DNA of 38,844 bases from Proteobacteria bacterium UBA664 (GCA_002299125.1 DBNU01000012.1:1-38844); one strand, 5' to 3'; shown: positions 24,076 through 32,626, numbered from the stretch's first letter. Made by a program: numbers and translations. Notes: generated from the sequence alone by a model not told the origin.

Positions 24076-24371
24076 AAGAGCACTCCTTCCTTGAGGGCCA
24101 CCTCGTGGATCGGCAGCCTCATCAGGTTCGGCGCCAAAACGACAACATCCACCTTGCGCCCCGCCATGCTGCGGCTTACCCGGCCAGCGATGCGCGCCGC
24201 CAGCGGTGCGGGTGCATCCACCGCATGCGGTAGCTCGACCATGAGATCCACATCGCCCCCTTTGGCAGTGTCGTCCAGCCGCGAGCCGAACAGCCTCACG
24301 GTCGCCTCGCAGCCGGCCATCTCCGCGACCACCTCGCGAATGGCGGCAATCTGGTCCTGCGTCAAACGCAC
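24072..24371 (-). CDS. MNT-domain nucleotidyltransferase 4 (MntA-like)
   Basis: 99 residues. LFGSRLDDTAKGGDVDLMVE gives G29-S30 and D40-x-D42, and RKVDVVVLAPN the third acidic residue. Coupled to HEPN 4 by an ATGA overlap. An almost identical copy without a full HEPN partner lies in the right-hand repeat. Expected activity is AMP transfer to the HEPN protein. Confidence 0.88.
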   Translation of the reverse strand: MRLTQDQIAAIREVVAEMAGCEATVRLFGSRLDDTAKGGDVDLMVELPHAVDAPAPLAARIAGRVSRSMAGRKVDVVVLAPNLMRLPIHEVALKEGVLL

Positions 24372-24712
24372 GGAGAATCTTTCAGCGTCATGCGATCAGC
24401 TCGGGGATCGCCAGGCCAGCGCGCCGACCGCGTGTCGACAGGGGCAGCTACCGCTCCCCGGAGATCCGCCAGAGCGTCCATGGGACTCGCTTCGCTCATC
24501 CAGCCTGCACCTCCGCCTCATCCCGCATTGCAGGTCCTGTTTCCGCAGCGCGGCACCGTGTGTTCTACCGGGACAGTCGCACTGCGTCACCACACCCTCC
24601 GCCGATGCTCGCCCGGGCGTGGCCGGGGCCGCAAGCCTGATCGTTCCGCTGCCGGGGCAGCCTTGGACAACGAGTGCGTAGGGAGTTATCGGGAGGATGT
24701 CTGGCCGTCATC

Positions 24713-24949
24713 TCAGCGACCTGAACCTACCGCCACACCGATGTCACTGCGCTCGCCAGCAGCTTTGATCTCGGGATCGGTGCTCCCCTCCTCACGCCAG
24801 CCACCCCCGAGCGCCTTGTACAGCGCCACCGTCTCGGTGAGCAGGCGCACGGCGCTCTGCACCTCGGCCTGTTCCAGCTCCCAGATGCGGCGGCGGGCAT
24901 CGAGCACCGGGAAGTAGTCCTCAAGCCCGCCACGCTCGCGCGCCGTCGC
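24713..24949 (-). pseudogene. Outer-membrane factor gene, 3' fragment
   Basis: Encodes the last ~78 residues of the outer-membrane efflux protein at 28-29.5 kb (RERGGLEDYFPVLDARRR, SAVRLLTETVALYKALGGGW). A TGA replaces the codon TCA of the intact copy, so it ends 13 codons early. The frame has no start and stops at the repeat boundary. It shows that this repeat was once joined to a full efflux gene. Confidence 0.88.
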
Positions 24950-24950
24950 A

Positions 24951-24987
24951 GCTCGACTCGGCTCGACTCGACTCGGCTCGGCTCGGG
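24951..24987. repeat. Simple repeat of GCTCGACTCG type at repeat junction
   Basis: A short run of imperfect tandem GCTCG/ACTCG units lies exactly where the left direct repeat ends. No similar run is present at the right copy. It may be a junction scar made during the insertion. Confidence 0.6.
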
Positions 24988-25032
24988 GAGAACTTCTGCG
25001 CACCTGTGCAGGCTTAGCGTCCAGCTCGCAAA

Positions 25033-25050
25033 GATCGCTGCGGAGCGATC
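25033..25050. repeat. Perfect 7-bp hairpin (GATCGCT-gcgg-AGCGATC)
   Basis: Perfect arms with a 4-nt loop, 210 nt before the small gene that leads the AlbA_2 gene. A second perfect palindrome (CATGAG-gcc-CTCATG, 25061-25075) follows within 11 nt. No T-run follows, so a regulatory site or RNA hairpin is more likely than a terminator. Confidence 0.35.
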
Positions 25051-25243
25051 CATCAGCCATCATGAGGCCCTCATGGCACCAGCGCGTGACATTCGCCGTT
25101 CGCTCGGGCATCCGGCTTCACCAGCCGGGCAATCGCCGGCAGGGCTGTGCCGTCCCCGGTCCACTCCCCCGGTATGCTCCACGCGTGGCTGCGGATGGCA
25201 GAACGGCTGTGCGCTCCTCTCCCGGCAATCCTGCAAGGCCGCC

Positions 25244-25405
25244 ATGTCCTTCGATCTCTCCCACGCCCTCGTGCCCGCCGGCGGCAGCAAACTCGGCAAC
25301 GACGCGCTGCGAAAAGCCCTTTGCGAGCGCATCGCCCCAGCGCTGAACTTCGACGTGGGCCGCGCCCGGAGGATCGAGGCGCTTGCGATCCCGGGGGTGC
25401 CGTGA
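25244..25405 (+). CDS. Small protein of unknown function (53 aa), coupled to AlbA_2 gene
   Basis: Not recognised. 53 residues (MSFDLSHALVPAGGSKLGND ... IEALAIPGVP) preceded by AAGG. Its stop overlaps the GTG start of the AlbA_2 gene (GTGA), an arrangement typical of co-translated partners. It may be a real small partner or the tail of a larger lost gene, since the frame is open further upstream without clear homology. Confidence 0.45.
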   Translation: MSFDLSHALVPAGGSKLGNDALRKALCERIAPALNFDVGRARRIEALAIPGVP

Positions 25406-27261
25406 GTTCGGAGCAGCAACTCACCCTGCTCGACGAGCTAGCGCTCTACGAGGGCACCGATGTCGAGTACAAGGCGGCTTCGGGCGGTCTCCCCGGAAGC
25501 CTCTGGGAGACCTACAGTGCCTTCGCCAACTCGGCCGGCGGCTCGATCTGGCTGGGTGTCGTCGAGCGCGGCGACGTTCCGTGCGTCCAGGGTGTGGAAG
25601 ACCCGCACAAGCTCCGAGGCGACCTCTTCAACCTTGCCAACAATCGCCAGAAGGTCAGTGCCAACCTGCTGACCGAGGCGGCGGTCGCGATCATTCCGGT
25701 AGCAGCCAGTGGCAGATCGGTAATCCGCGTCAGCGTCCCGCGGGCGGGCCGCAAGGATCGGCCGGTGTATGTGGGCAGCAATCCGTTTACGGGCACCTAC
25801 CGACGCAACCATGACGGCGACTATCGGTGTTCAGAAGACGAGGTTCGGCGCATGTTCGCGGACCAGTCCGATGAGCCGGCGGATAGTCGCATCCTGGAGG
25901 GCTTCGGCCCCGATGACTTGCACCCGGATTCCCTGCGGCAGTTCCGCGTGCGTTTCAGCGCGGCTTTCCCCAACCATGCGTGGTTGGCCGAGGATGATCC
26001 GGCCCTGCTGCAGCGTCTCGGGGGATTTCGCAGGGATCGTGTGTCGGGCAAGGAAGGACTGACGCTGGCGGGCATCTTGATGTTCGGCCGTGAACTGGCC
26101 ATTCGAGACCCGGCGGCACTGCCCGGCTTCCAGCTCGATTACCGGGAGCGACTGGCGGACTCGCCCGATGTGCGCTGGAGCGACCGGGTGACGCTCGATG
26201 GCACTTGGGAGGGCAACCTGTTCCAGTTCTACCAGCGCGTGATGATGAAGCTGGGCGACGGGCCGGGACTGAGGCGGCCTTTTCAGCGTGATGCCGAAGG
26301 CTATCGGCGCACCGGCACGGCAGTGCATGAGGCCCTGCAGGAGGCCTTGGTGAACGCCTTGATCCATGCCGACCACGCGGGTCAGGGCGGCGTGGTGATC
26401 GACCGGCATCTTGATCGTTTCGAGTTCTCCAATCCGGGCACCCTGCTCCTGTCGCGCGAACAACTGCTGCGCGGTGGCGTCAGCGAGTGCCGCAACAAGT
26501 CACTGCAGAAGATGTTCCAGATGCTGGGCGTCGGCGACAAGGCCGGCTCTGGCATCGACAAGATCCGCAGGAGCTGGGTCGAGCAGCGCTGGCAGTCGCC
26601 ACGGATGGCTGAAACAGTGAAACCGGATCGGGTGCAGCTTACGCTGCCAATGATCAGCACCCTGCCCGAGGCCGCGATGGCGGAGCTGGCGCGGCGCTTC
26701 GGACCTCAGGTGGCCGCACGATCCGGCGATGAAATTCAGGCGCTGGTGACGGCAGTGGAAGGGTTCGTGACCAACCAGCGACTGCAGGACATGCTGGTGC
26801 TGCACAGTGTGGACATCACCCGGATGCTTCAGGGCCTGGTTCGCGATGGCCTGCTTCGACCGGAGGGAAAGACACGAGGCACCCGCTACTACTTGGCAGG
26901 AAGCCCCCCGGATTTGGAACCGAGCCCCCCGGATTTGGAACCAAGCCCCCCGGATTTGGAACCAAGCCCCCCGGATTTGGAGGAGGACCCGCAACTGCTC
27001 GAATTGGCCGCCCCCGTCCGCGCCAGCGGCAAGGCCGCCAGGGAGATTGTCCGATCCGCCGTCCTGAACCTCTGCAAGGGGCGATTCCTGCGCCTGCGTG
27101 AGCTAGGAAGTTTGTTGGACCGAGCGCCGGAAACGCTCCGCGACGGCTACGTCAGCGCCTTGGTGGAGGAAGGTCGCCTGGAGCTCAGATATCCGGAGAA
27201 CCGAAGCCATCCGGACCAGGCCTACCGGACTCGGCCAACCGAACGGGAGTGCGGGGCATGA
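25402..27261 (+). CDS. AlbA_2 (Schlafen-like) / HATPase protein with SPPDLEP repeats
   Basis: 619 residues from GTG 25402. N-terminal AlbA_2 domain (PF04326, related to Schlafen nucleases): YEGTDVEYKAASGG, YSAFANSAGGSIWLGVVE. The middle has a GHKL-like ATP site of the HATPase_c_4 type: VHEALQEALVNALIHADHA, FEFSNPGTLLL, and GVGDKAGSGIDKIRRSW. Winged-helix-like segments follow, then four 7-residue repeats and another helical domain. Such proteins are annotated as 'RecG-like helicase' or transcriptional regulator and often occur in defence islands. The gene is the main cargo of the insert between the two 979-bp repeats and opposes its neighbours in direction. Confidence 0.87.
   Translation: MSSEQQLTLLDELALYEGTDVEYKAASGGLPGSLWETYSAFANSAGGSIWLGVVERGDVPCVQGVEDPHKLRGDLFNLANNRQKVSANLLTEAAVAIIPVAASGRSVIRVSVPRAGRKDRPVYVGSNPFTGTYRRNHDGDYRCSEDEVRRMFADQSDEPADSRILEGFGPDDLHPDSLRQFRVRFSAAFPNHAWLAEDDPALLQRLGGFRRDRVSGKEGLTLAGILMFGRELAIRDPAALPGFQLDYRERLADSPDVRWSDRVTLDGTWEGNLFQFYQRVMMKLGDGPGLRRPFQRDAEGYRRTGTAVHEALQEALVNALIHADHAGQGGVVIDRHLDRFEFSNPGTLLLSREQLLRGGVSECRNKSLQKMFQMLGVGDKAGSGIDKIRRSWVEQRWQSPRMAETVKPDRVQLTLPMISTLPEAAMAELARRFGPQVAARSGDEIQALVTAVEGFVTNQRLQDMLVLHSVDITRMLQGLVRDGLLRPEGKTRGTRYYLAGSPPDLEPSPPDLEPSPPDLEPSPPDLEEDPQLLELAAPVRASGKAAREIVRSAVLNLCKGRFLRLRELGSLLDRAPETLRDGYVSALVEEGRLELRYPENRSHPDQAYRTRPTERECGA
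26902..26985 (+). repeat. Four in-frame 21-bp repeats (SPPDLEP)
   Basis: Four tandem units of 21 bp encode SPPDLEP x3 and SPPDLEE, forming a proline-rich linker between the winged-helix region and the C-terminal helices of the AlbA_2 protein. Copy number could vary by slippage without breaking the frame. Confidence 0.93.
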
Positions 27262-27279
27262 CGACTCCCTGATCGTTGT

Positions 27280-27387
27280 CTACTCGTTGAACAACCGCCG
27301 ATCAGTTGTGAGCAGGTGCTTCAGCTCCCTTTCCACGATCCCTGCAAGGCGGTGAAAGCGTGCCGCCGCCCGCTCATCGGCGATCAC
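27280..27387 (-). pseudogene. HEPN 4 duplicate, truncated after 35 codons
   Basis: Begins with the ATG that overlaps the duplicated MNT stop and follows HEPN 4 (MIADERAAARFHRLAGIVER ... RRLFNE) up to the repeat edge, where a TAG ends it. The RNase motif region is absent. Confidence 0.88.
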
Positions 27388-28261
27388 AAGAGCACTCCTT
27401 CGTTGAGGGCCACCTCGTGGATCGGCAGCCTCATCAGGTTCGGCGCCAGAACGACAACATCCACCTTGCGCCCCGCCATGCTGCGGCTTACCCGGCCGGC
27501 GATGCGCGCCGCCAACGGTGCGGGTGCCTCTACCGCATGCGGTAGCTCGACCATGAGGTCCACATCGCCCCCTTTGGCAGTGTCGTCCAGCCGCGAGCCG
27601 AACAGCCTCACGGTCGCCTCGCAGCCGGCCATCTCCGCGACCACCTCGCGAATGGCGGCAATCTGGTCTTGCGTCAAACGCACGGAGACTCTTTCAGCGT
27701 CATGCGATCAGATCGGGGATCGCCAGGCCAGCGCGCCAACCGCGTGTCGACAGGGGCAGCTACCGCTCCCCGGGGATCCGCCAGAGCGTCCATGGGACTC
27801 GCTTCGCTCATCCAGCCTGCACCTCCGCCTCATCCCGCATTGCAGGTGCTGTTTCCGCAGCGCGGCACCGTGTGTTCTACCGGGACAGTCGCACTGCGTC
27901 ACCACACTCTCCGCCGATGCTCGCCCGGGCGTGGCCGGGGCCGCAAGCCTGATCTTCCCGCTGCCGGGGCGGCCTGGGATAACGAGTGCGTAGGGAGTTA
28001 TCGGGAGGATGTCTGGCCGTCATCTGAGCGGCCTGAACCTACCGTCACGCCGGTGTCACTGCGCTCGCCAGCAGCTTTGATCTCGGGGTCGGTGCCCCCC
28101 TCCTCACGCCAGCCACCCCCGAGCGCCTTGTACAGCGCCACCGTCTGGGTGAGCAGGCGCACGGCGCTCTGCACCTCGGCTTCTTCCAGCTCCCAGGTGC
28201 GACGGCGGGCATCGAGCACGGGGAAGTAGTCCTCGAGCCCGCCTCGTTCGCGCGCCGTCGC
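27283..28261. repeat. 979-bp direct repeat, right copy
   Basis: Colinear partner of 23971-24949. It begins 21 nt after the AlbA_2 stop and ends inside the intact outer-membrane factor gene. At the right edge the efflux gene continues intact; at the left copy's left edge HEPN 4 continues intact. The ancestral order HEPN-MNT-efflux gene was therefore split here. The ~310 nt between MNT and efflux gene hold no gene. Confidence 0.93.
27384..27683 (-). CDS. MNT-domain nucleotidyltransferase, duplicate of MNT 4
   Basis: 99 residues, differing from MNT 4 at only a few positions; GS and D-x-D motifs are intact. Its HEPN partner is cut to 35 codons. If expressed, it could supply extra antitoxin activity to HEPN 4 in trans. 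Confidence 0.85.
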   Translation of the reverse strand: MRLTQDQIAAIREVVAEMAGCEATVRLFGSRLDDTAKGGDVDLMVELPHAVEAPAPLAARIAGRVSRSMAGRKVDVVVLAPNLMRLPIHEVALNEGVLL

Positions 28262-29527
28262 CAGCGTCTCGGCCAGACGGGCGCGCTCCAGGGCCTGGCG
28301 CTGCGCGGTCAGCCGTTCGCGCGTGCGCGTGAGCCCGGTCAATGCGCCTTCCACATCCTCCAGCGCATCGAGCATGACCTGGCCCCAGCGTTGACGGGCG
28401 AATTCCTGCTCTGCCTCACGCGCCTCGACCTGCGCCTTGAGCCCGCCTCCTGCCAGCAGCGGCAGGCGGATCTGTGGCAGCAACTGGTAGATGAGGCCGG
28501 GGCCAACCGAGAAGGTGCGTCCCTCATCGCCGCGTGCCCCGATGAGGCCCGTCAGCATGAAACGCGGCAGGCGATCGGCCTGGGCCGCATCGATGCGTGC
28601 GCCGGTCGCATCCAGGCGCAACACGGCGGCTCGCACGTCGGGCCGGCGTGCGAGCAATTCGGCCGGCAGGCCTGGGTCGGGTACGACCGGCGGGTCCGGC
28701 AGGCGCTGCGCTTGTCCACTTGACCGCAGGCTGGCGGGGCCCTGGCCACCGAGCACGGCGAGCCGGTAACCAGTGCGGTCGATCATCTCCGCGAGTGGGG
28801 GCAGGGCTGCCTCGAGGGTGGCGAGATCCGCTTGGACCACGGCCAGCTCGGCGTCCGTGGACAGCCCGGCGCGCACGCGATCCGCCAGCAGCGTCGCGCG
28901 CTCACGCTCGGTGGCGATGCGCGCCGAGAGGATGCGGCGCTGCTCCCGCTGGCCACGCAGCTCGAGCCATTGCCGTGCCGTTTCTGCCGTGAGCGAGATC
29001 GCGAGGTCCTCGACACCGAGCGCAGCGGCGTCTGCCTCCGCTCGCGCGGCGCGGGTGCGCGCAGCCACGCCGCCGAATAAATCGATCTCCCAACTGGCGT
29101 CGAAGCCAGTCTGGTAGATGGTCCGCGACTGATCCGGGATACCGAAGAGGCCGGTGAAGACGTCATCACGCAGGCGCCCGCCCTGACCGGTCACGCCCAG
29201 CGCGGGACGCGCGATACTGCCCGTGACCTCCGCCTGGGCACGCAGTGCGCGCACGCGCGCCCTGGCGGCCGCGAGATCGAGGTTCCCTGCCAGCGTTGCG
29301 GCAACCAGTGCGTCAAGCTCCGGATCGCCGAAGTGCTGCCACCAACGGCTGATGTCAGCGCGCGCCCGTGCCGGGAGCTCTGCGGCCCATGCGTCTGGTG
29401 GGCCCAGTGGCGCCTCCGGGCGTGTGGTACCAAGGCCAGCGCAGCCGGTGAGCGCGAGGGCGCAGGCTATGGTCAGCAACGGCCTGCGTCGCCCATCGAC
29501 TTTGCTTGGCTGCGTCATCGCCTTCAC
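27998..29527 (-). CDS. RND/ABC efflux outer-membrane lipoprotein (TolC/NodT-like)
   Basis: About 509 residues. N-terminal signal with lipobox LALTGCAG, then two OMF (outer-membrane efflux protein) repeats: WWQHFGDPELDALVAATLAGN, the WEIDLFGGV segment typical of NodT-type factors, and RPDVRAAVLRLDATGARID. It forms the outer-membrane channel of the efflux pump encoded upstream. GTG 29527 overlaps the stop of the adaptor gene (GTGA); ATG 29518 is an alternative. Its 3' third lies in the right direct repeat and has a broken copy at 24.7 kb. Confidence 0.92.
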   Translation of the reverse strand: MKAMTQPSKVDGRRRPLLTIACALALTGCAGLGTTRPEAPLGPPDAWAAELPARARADISRWWQHFGDPELDALVAATLAGNLDLAAARARVRALRAQAEVTGSIARPALGVTGQGGRLRDDVFTGLFGIPDQSRTIYQTGFDASWEIDLFGGVAARTRAARAEADAAALGVEDLAISLTAETARQWLELRGQREQRRILSARIATERERATLLADRVRAGLSTDAELAVVQADLATLEAALPPLAEMIDRTGYRLAVLGGQGPASLRSSGQAQRLPDPPVVPDPGLPAELLARRPDVRAAVLRLDATGARIDAAQADRLPRFMLTGLIGARGDEGRTFSVGPGLIYQLLPQIRLPLLAGGGLKAQVEAREAEQEFARQRWGQVMLDALEDVEGALTGLTRTRERLTAQRQALERARLAETLATARERGGLEDYFPVLDARRRTWELEEAEVQSAVRLLTQTVALYKALGGGWREEGGTDPEIKAAGERSDTGVTVGSGRSDDGQTSSR

Positions 29528-30609
29528 TCCTGTGCGAGTGCGCCGGTTGCATTCTGCGCATCGGCAGCGATGAAGACGTCCATCTGCTGGCCCACGTGGA
29601 GCCCCGTCGACGCACCGGCGATGCGGTAGATCACCTGCAGCACGCGCGTGTCCACACGCTGGGTCACATCGCCCGTCAATTGCCGCCGGGGGATGACGTA
29701 CGGTTCCACCCGCACGAACTCCAGCCGCACACGATGCGTGGCGTTGCCACGTGGACTGGCCTCGGCAGCGGCCCCGGCAACCAGACGATGGGCCTCGTAC
29801 TCATCCACTTCGGTGCGCACATGCAAGGTGGCGTCGTCGCCGAAGGTGATGAGCGGTGTCTCGCGCCGCGTGGCCTCCGCGAACTCACCGGGACGGACAT
29901 CCACCTTCAGCACCACACCAGCGCGCGGGGCGCGCACCGTCAGGCGATCGATGGACACCTCGATGGCAGCCAATTGCGCACGGGCCAGCAATACCGCCGA
30001 CTCGGCGACGGCGCGATCAGCGGCCCAGCTCCCGGCCTCGGCGAGCGCGAGTTCCCCGCTTGCTGCAGCCAGCGCCGCCTCCGCTGCCTTCACGCCGATC
30101 TCACGCCGTAGCCGATCTTCCCGACGCACCGCGCGCGGGTCATCGACGGCCTCCAGCATCTCGAGCTGCACGCGTGCATCGTTCCACCGCTGTCGCGCCT
30201 CCTCGACCCGTGCCCGCAGGGGTGGGAGGGTCTCGCGTCGCGGTGCCGCCCGCAGGCGTGCGAACTCCGCCTCGGCCTGCGCCAGCTCCAGCGTGCGCAC
30301 GCTGCGCTCGGCTGCAAGATCGCGGCTGTCCTGTGTGAAAAGCGGCGCCCCTGCCACTACCTGCGCCCCGGCCTGCACATGCACCTCGGTGACGAGGCCG
30401 GGGAGCGCAGGCGCGATGGCGATGTTCTCGGAGGCGGTCTCGATGAGTCCGACGGCGGCCACGCGGTGTTCGAAGGGGCTCTCGGGTGGCGCAAACACGG
30501 GCACCGCCTCGATCGCTTCGGGAAGGCTCGACCAGACGAAGTAGATCGCCACGGCCAGGCCGCCGGCAGCGACGACGGGCAGCGATGGCAAGCGCGCAGA
30601 AAGGGACAT
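29524..30609 (-). CDS. HlyD-type membrane fusion protein of efflux pump
   Basis: 361 residues. One N-terminal membrane segment (VVAAGGLAVAIYFVW), a lipoyl-like half-motif IAPALPGLVTEVHVQAGAQVVAGAPLF, a long coiled-coil hairpin (~residues 100-200, rich in Ala/Glu/Arg), then the second lipoyl half IDRLTVRAPRAGVVLKVDVRPGEF and a beta-barrel. GAGGAG precedes the ATG. It links the inner-membrane ABC transporter to the outer-membrane factor, in the manner of DevB/MacA. Confidence 0.92.
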   Translation of the reverse strand: MSLSARLPSLPVVAAGGLAVAIYFVWSSLPEAIEAVPVFAPPESPFEHRVAAVGLIETASENIAIAPALPGLVTEVHVQAGAQVVAGAPLFTQDSRDLAAERSVRTLELAQAEAEFARLRAAPRRETLPPLRARVEEARQRWNDARVQLEMLEAVDDPRAVRREDRLRREIGVKAAEAALAAASGELALAEAGSWAADRAVAESAVLLARAQLAAIEVSIDRLTVRAPRAGVVLKVDVRPGEFAEATRRETPLITFGDDATLHVRTEVDEYEAHRLVAGAAAEASPRGNATHRVRLEFVRVEPYVIPRRQLTGDVTQRVDTRVLQVIYRIAGASTGLHVGQQMDVFIAADAQNATGALAQE

Positions 30610-30692
30610 GAGTCGGACTCCTCAGGCATATCGATCAGTGCGCGCCTGCGCGGGCATGGACACTGCTGGCTACGCGCAGCACTCGCCAAACA

Positions 30693-31487
30693 TCAATGAC
30701 TCGCTAGAAGCCGCGCGATGGCTTCACGCCCCCTCGCCACCTCGACCACACGCCCGTCATCCATTCGCGCCACGGCGTCGGCGAAGCTGAAGATCCGGCT
30801 ATCGTGCGTCACGACAATCACCGCGCAACGGGGTGCAACCGACACCTCGGTGAGCAACTCCATCACCCGGTGGCCGGTGTGCGCATCCAGCGACGAAGTG
30901 GGTTCGTCGCAGACGATGAGTCGCGGCTCATGGATGACAGCGCGCGCCAGGGCCACGCGCTGCTGCTGTCCGCCGGAGAGATAGCGCGGCAGATGGCCGA
31001 CCCGATCCTTCATGCCCATGGTGTCGAGCAACTCGGCTGCTCGCCGGATTGCGAGACTGCGCTTCAGCCCGCGTGCCAGCAGCGGCACGGCGACGTTCTC
31101 CGCTGCCGTCAGCGCCGGCAGCAGATTGAACTGCTGGAATACGAAACCCAGATTCTCGCGCCGGAAGCGCACGCGCTCAGCCGGCGAAAGGCCATCGGGA
31201 TCGATCCCGAGCACCTCGATGTGCCCTGCGCTGCGGTCGAGCAGGCCCGCGATCACGCAAAGCAGGGTGGTCTTGCCACAGCCCGATGGGCCCACCAGCA
31301 TGGTGAGCTCCCCGTACGCGACCTCCAGATCGACCTCGTTCAGGGCCAGCACCGCGGCGTCTTCCGAGCCGAAGCGCTTGGTCAGGCCGCGCACTGCAAC
31401 AGCGGGGGTCGCACCTGTGACCGGTTCGCCCCCCCGCAACGCGGCTGTACGTGGGGGATTGGCAGCACCTTCTGCATTCACATTCAT
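30693..31487 (-). CDS. ABC transporter ATP-binding protein (MacB/DevA type)
   Basis: 264 residues. Walker A VGPSGCGKTTLL, Q-loop FVFQQFNLLP, signature YLSGGQQQRVALARA, Walker B LIVCDEPTSSLD and H-loop VVTHDSRIF. This is the LolD/MacB-like group that works with FtsX-type permeases and mechanically drives tripartite efflux. Start overlaps the permease stop (ATGA). 83 nt separate it from the adaptor gene. Confidence 0.93.
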   Translation of the reverse strand: MNVNAEGAANPPRTAALRGGEPVTGATPAVAVRGLTKRFGSEDAAVLALNEVDLEVAYGELTMLVGPSGCGKTTLLCVIAGLLDRSAGHIEVLGIDPDGLSPAERVRFRRENLGFVFQQFNLLPALTAAENVAVPLLARGLKRSLAIRRAAELLDTMGMKDRVGHLPRYLSGGQQQRVALARAVIHEPRLIVCDEPTSSLDAHTGHRVMELLTEVSVAPRCAVIVVTHDSRIFSFADAVARMDDGRVVEVARGREAIARLLASH

Positions 31488-32626
31488 GTGCGGAAGACGA
31501 CGGCCGGTTCCAGCACCAGAACGCGCTGCAAGGACAGAATACTGGCCAGGGCAACGATCACGAACACCGTCAGCGCGACCCCCAGCATCGCCTCCGGCAG
31601 CAGGATGAGGCCGCGCGTGGGCAGATTCTGCTGTGTGATCTGGAAGAAGGAGGCGCAGAGGAACATGCCAAGCGAGTAACCGATGGCACCCACCACGAAG
31701 GCCTGCAGCAGGATCATGCGGGTGAGTGTCCAGTTGCCGACACCGATGGCCTTCAGTGTGCCGAACTGCTTCAGGTTCTCCAGCGTGAAGATGTAGAAGG
31801 TCTGACCCATCACGACAATGCCCACCAGTGTCGCGATGCTGATGGTGATCCCGAAGTTCACCGGGATGCCGGTGTTGCGCAGGTAGTAGCTCATGTTCTG
31901 CCAGGCGAAGTCCTCGCGGGTCTGTGCCCAGAGACCGGTGGCGGCGCGGATCCGCTCGGTGAGTGCGTGACGGTCCACTCCCGGCGCGGCCCTGGCCAGC
32001 ACGAAGGACATCTGGTTGCGCTCGGTTCCCTGGAAGCCCAGCGCCTCGCTGTAACGCGCGAAGGCGACCGGGAAGGTGGCGAAGGGTGCGGAAGCATCCG
32101 CCACGCCGACCAGGCGCACCATGCGACCGTTCACCTCGAAGGTCCTGGGTAATGTGATCTCACCCTCCGGGAAGAAATAGCGATAGCCGGCGTAATCCAG
32201 GATGATGGCGTTGGGCTGCCGCAGATCCTCGATGCGCCCGACGCGCATCCTCCCGTGCGGGGCACCGACCAGGGTGGCATCGTCCAGCCCCATCAGGATC
32301 ACCTGTCGGAACTGCCCGTTGGGGGCGGTCATGCGTGGCAGTCCTTTGAACAGCCTCACTGCCCATTGCACACCTTCCACGCCCCGTACCCGTTGCAGAT
32401 CCGTATCCTTGAGCGGCTGGATCTCGTCGATGTACTGCGTGGCCGGGTCCATCACCCAGATGTCCGCATCGACCACGTCGTGGACCTGCGAGGCGGTACG
32501 CTCGATGATGCCGACGAAGATCGAGATCTGCTGCGCCAGCAGAAAAGAGGCGATGGCGATGGTAAGGATGAGGCCCAGGTACTTGGCGCGATCGCCGGTC
32601 AGCATTTTCAGGGCGACGAAATCCAT
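31484..32626 (-). CDS. FtsX-like ABC permease (DevC/MacB type)
   Basis: 380 residues from ATG 32626 (MDFVALKMLTGD). One N-terminal membrane helix (YLGLILTIAIASFLLAQQ), a large periplasmic domain, and three C-terminal helices, including ISIATLVGIVVMGQTFYIF and LGVALTVFVIVALASIL. The motif LENLKQFGTLKAIG is typical of FtsX-domain permeases of the DevC group. First gene of the efflux operon, divergent from a TetR gene with a 93-nt gap. Confidence 0.92.
   Translation of the reverse strand: MDFVALKMLTGDRAKYLGLILTIAIASFLLAQQISIFVGIIERTASQVHDVVDADIWVMDPATQYIDEIQPLKDTDLQRVRGVEGVQWAVRLFKGLPRMTAPNGQFRQVILMGLDDATLVGAPHGRMRVGRIEDLRQPNAIILDYAGYRYFFPEGEITLPRTFEVNGRMVRLVGVADASAPFATFPVAFARYSEALGFQGTERNQMSFVLARAAPGVDRHALTERIRAATGLWAQTREDFAWQNMSYYLRNTGIPVNFGITISIATLVGIVVMGQTFYIFTLENLKQFGTLKAIGVGNWTLTRMILLQAFVVGAIGYSLGMFLCASFFQITQQNLPTRGLILLPEAMLGVALTVFVIVALASILSLQRVLVLEPAVVFRT

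Larger units (their letters stand above)
23971..24949. repeat. 979-bp direct repeat, left copy
   Basis: Matches 27283-28261 with a constant offset of 3312 nt and no indels seen. In the first ~460 bp, about 14 substitutions were counted by eye, so the copies are diverged homologues rather than a fresh duplication. It covers the start of HEPN 4, all of MNT 4, ~340 nt without a gene, and the 3' end of an outer-membrane factor gene. Confidence 0.93.

Noticed and set aside
24648..24661. GCTGCC-gg-GGCAGC hairpin after the efflux-gene fragment, as intrinsic terminator
   Set aside because: No T-run follows on either strand, and the arm is imperfect in the right-hand repeat.
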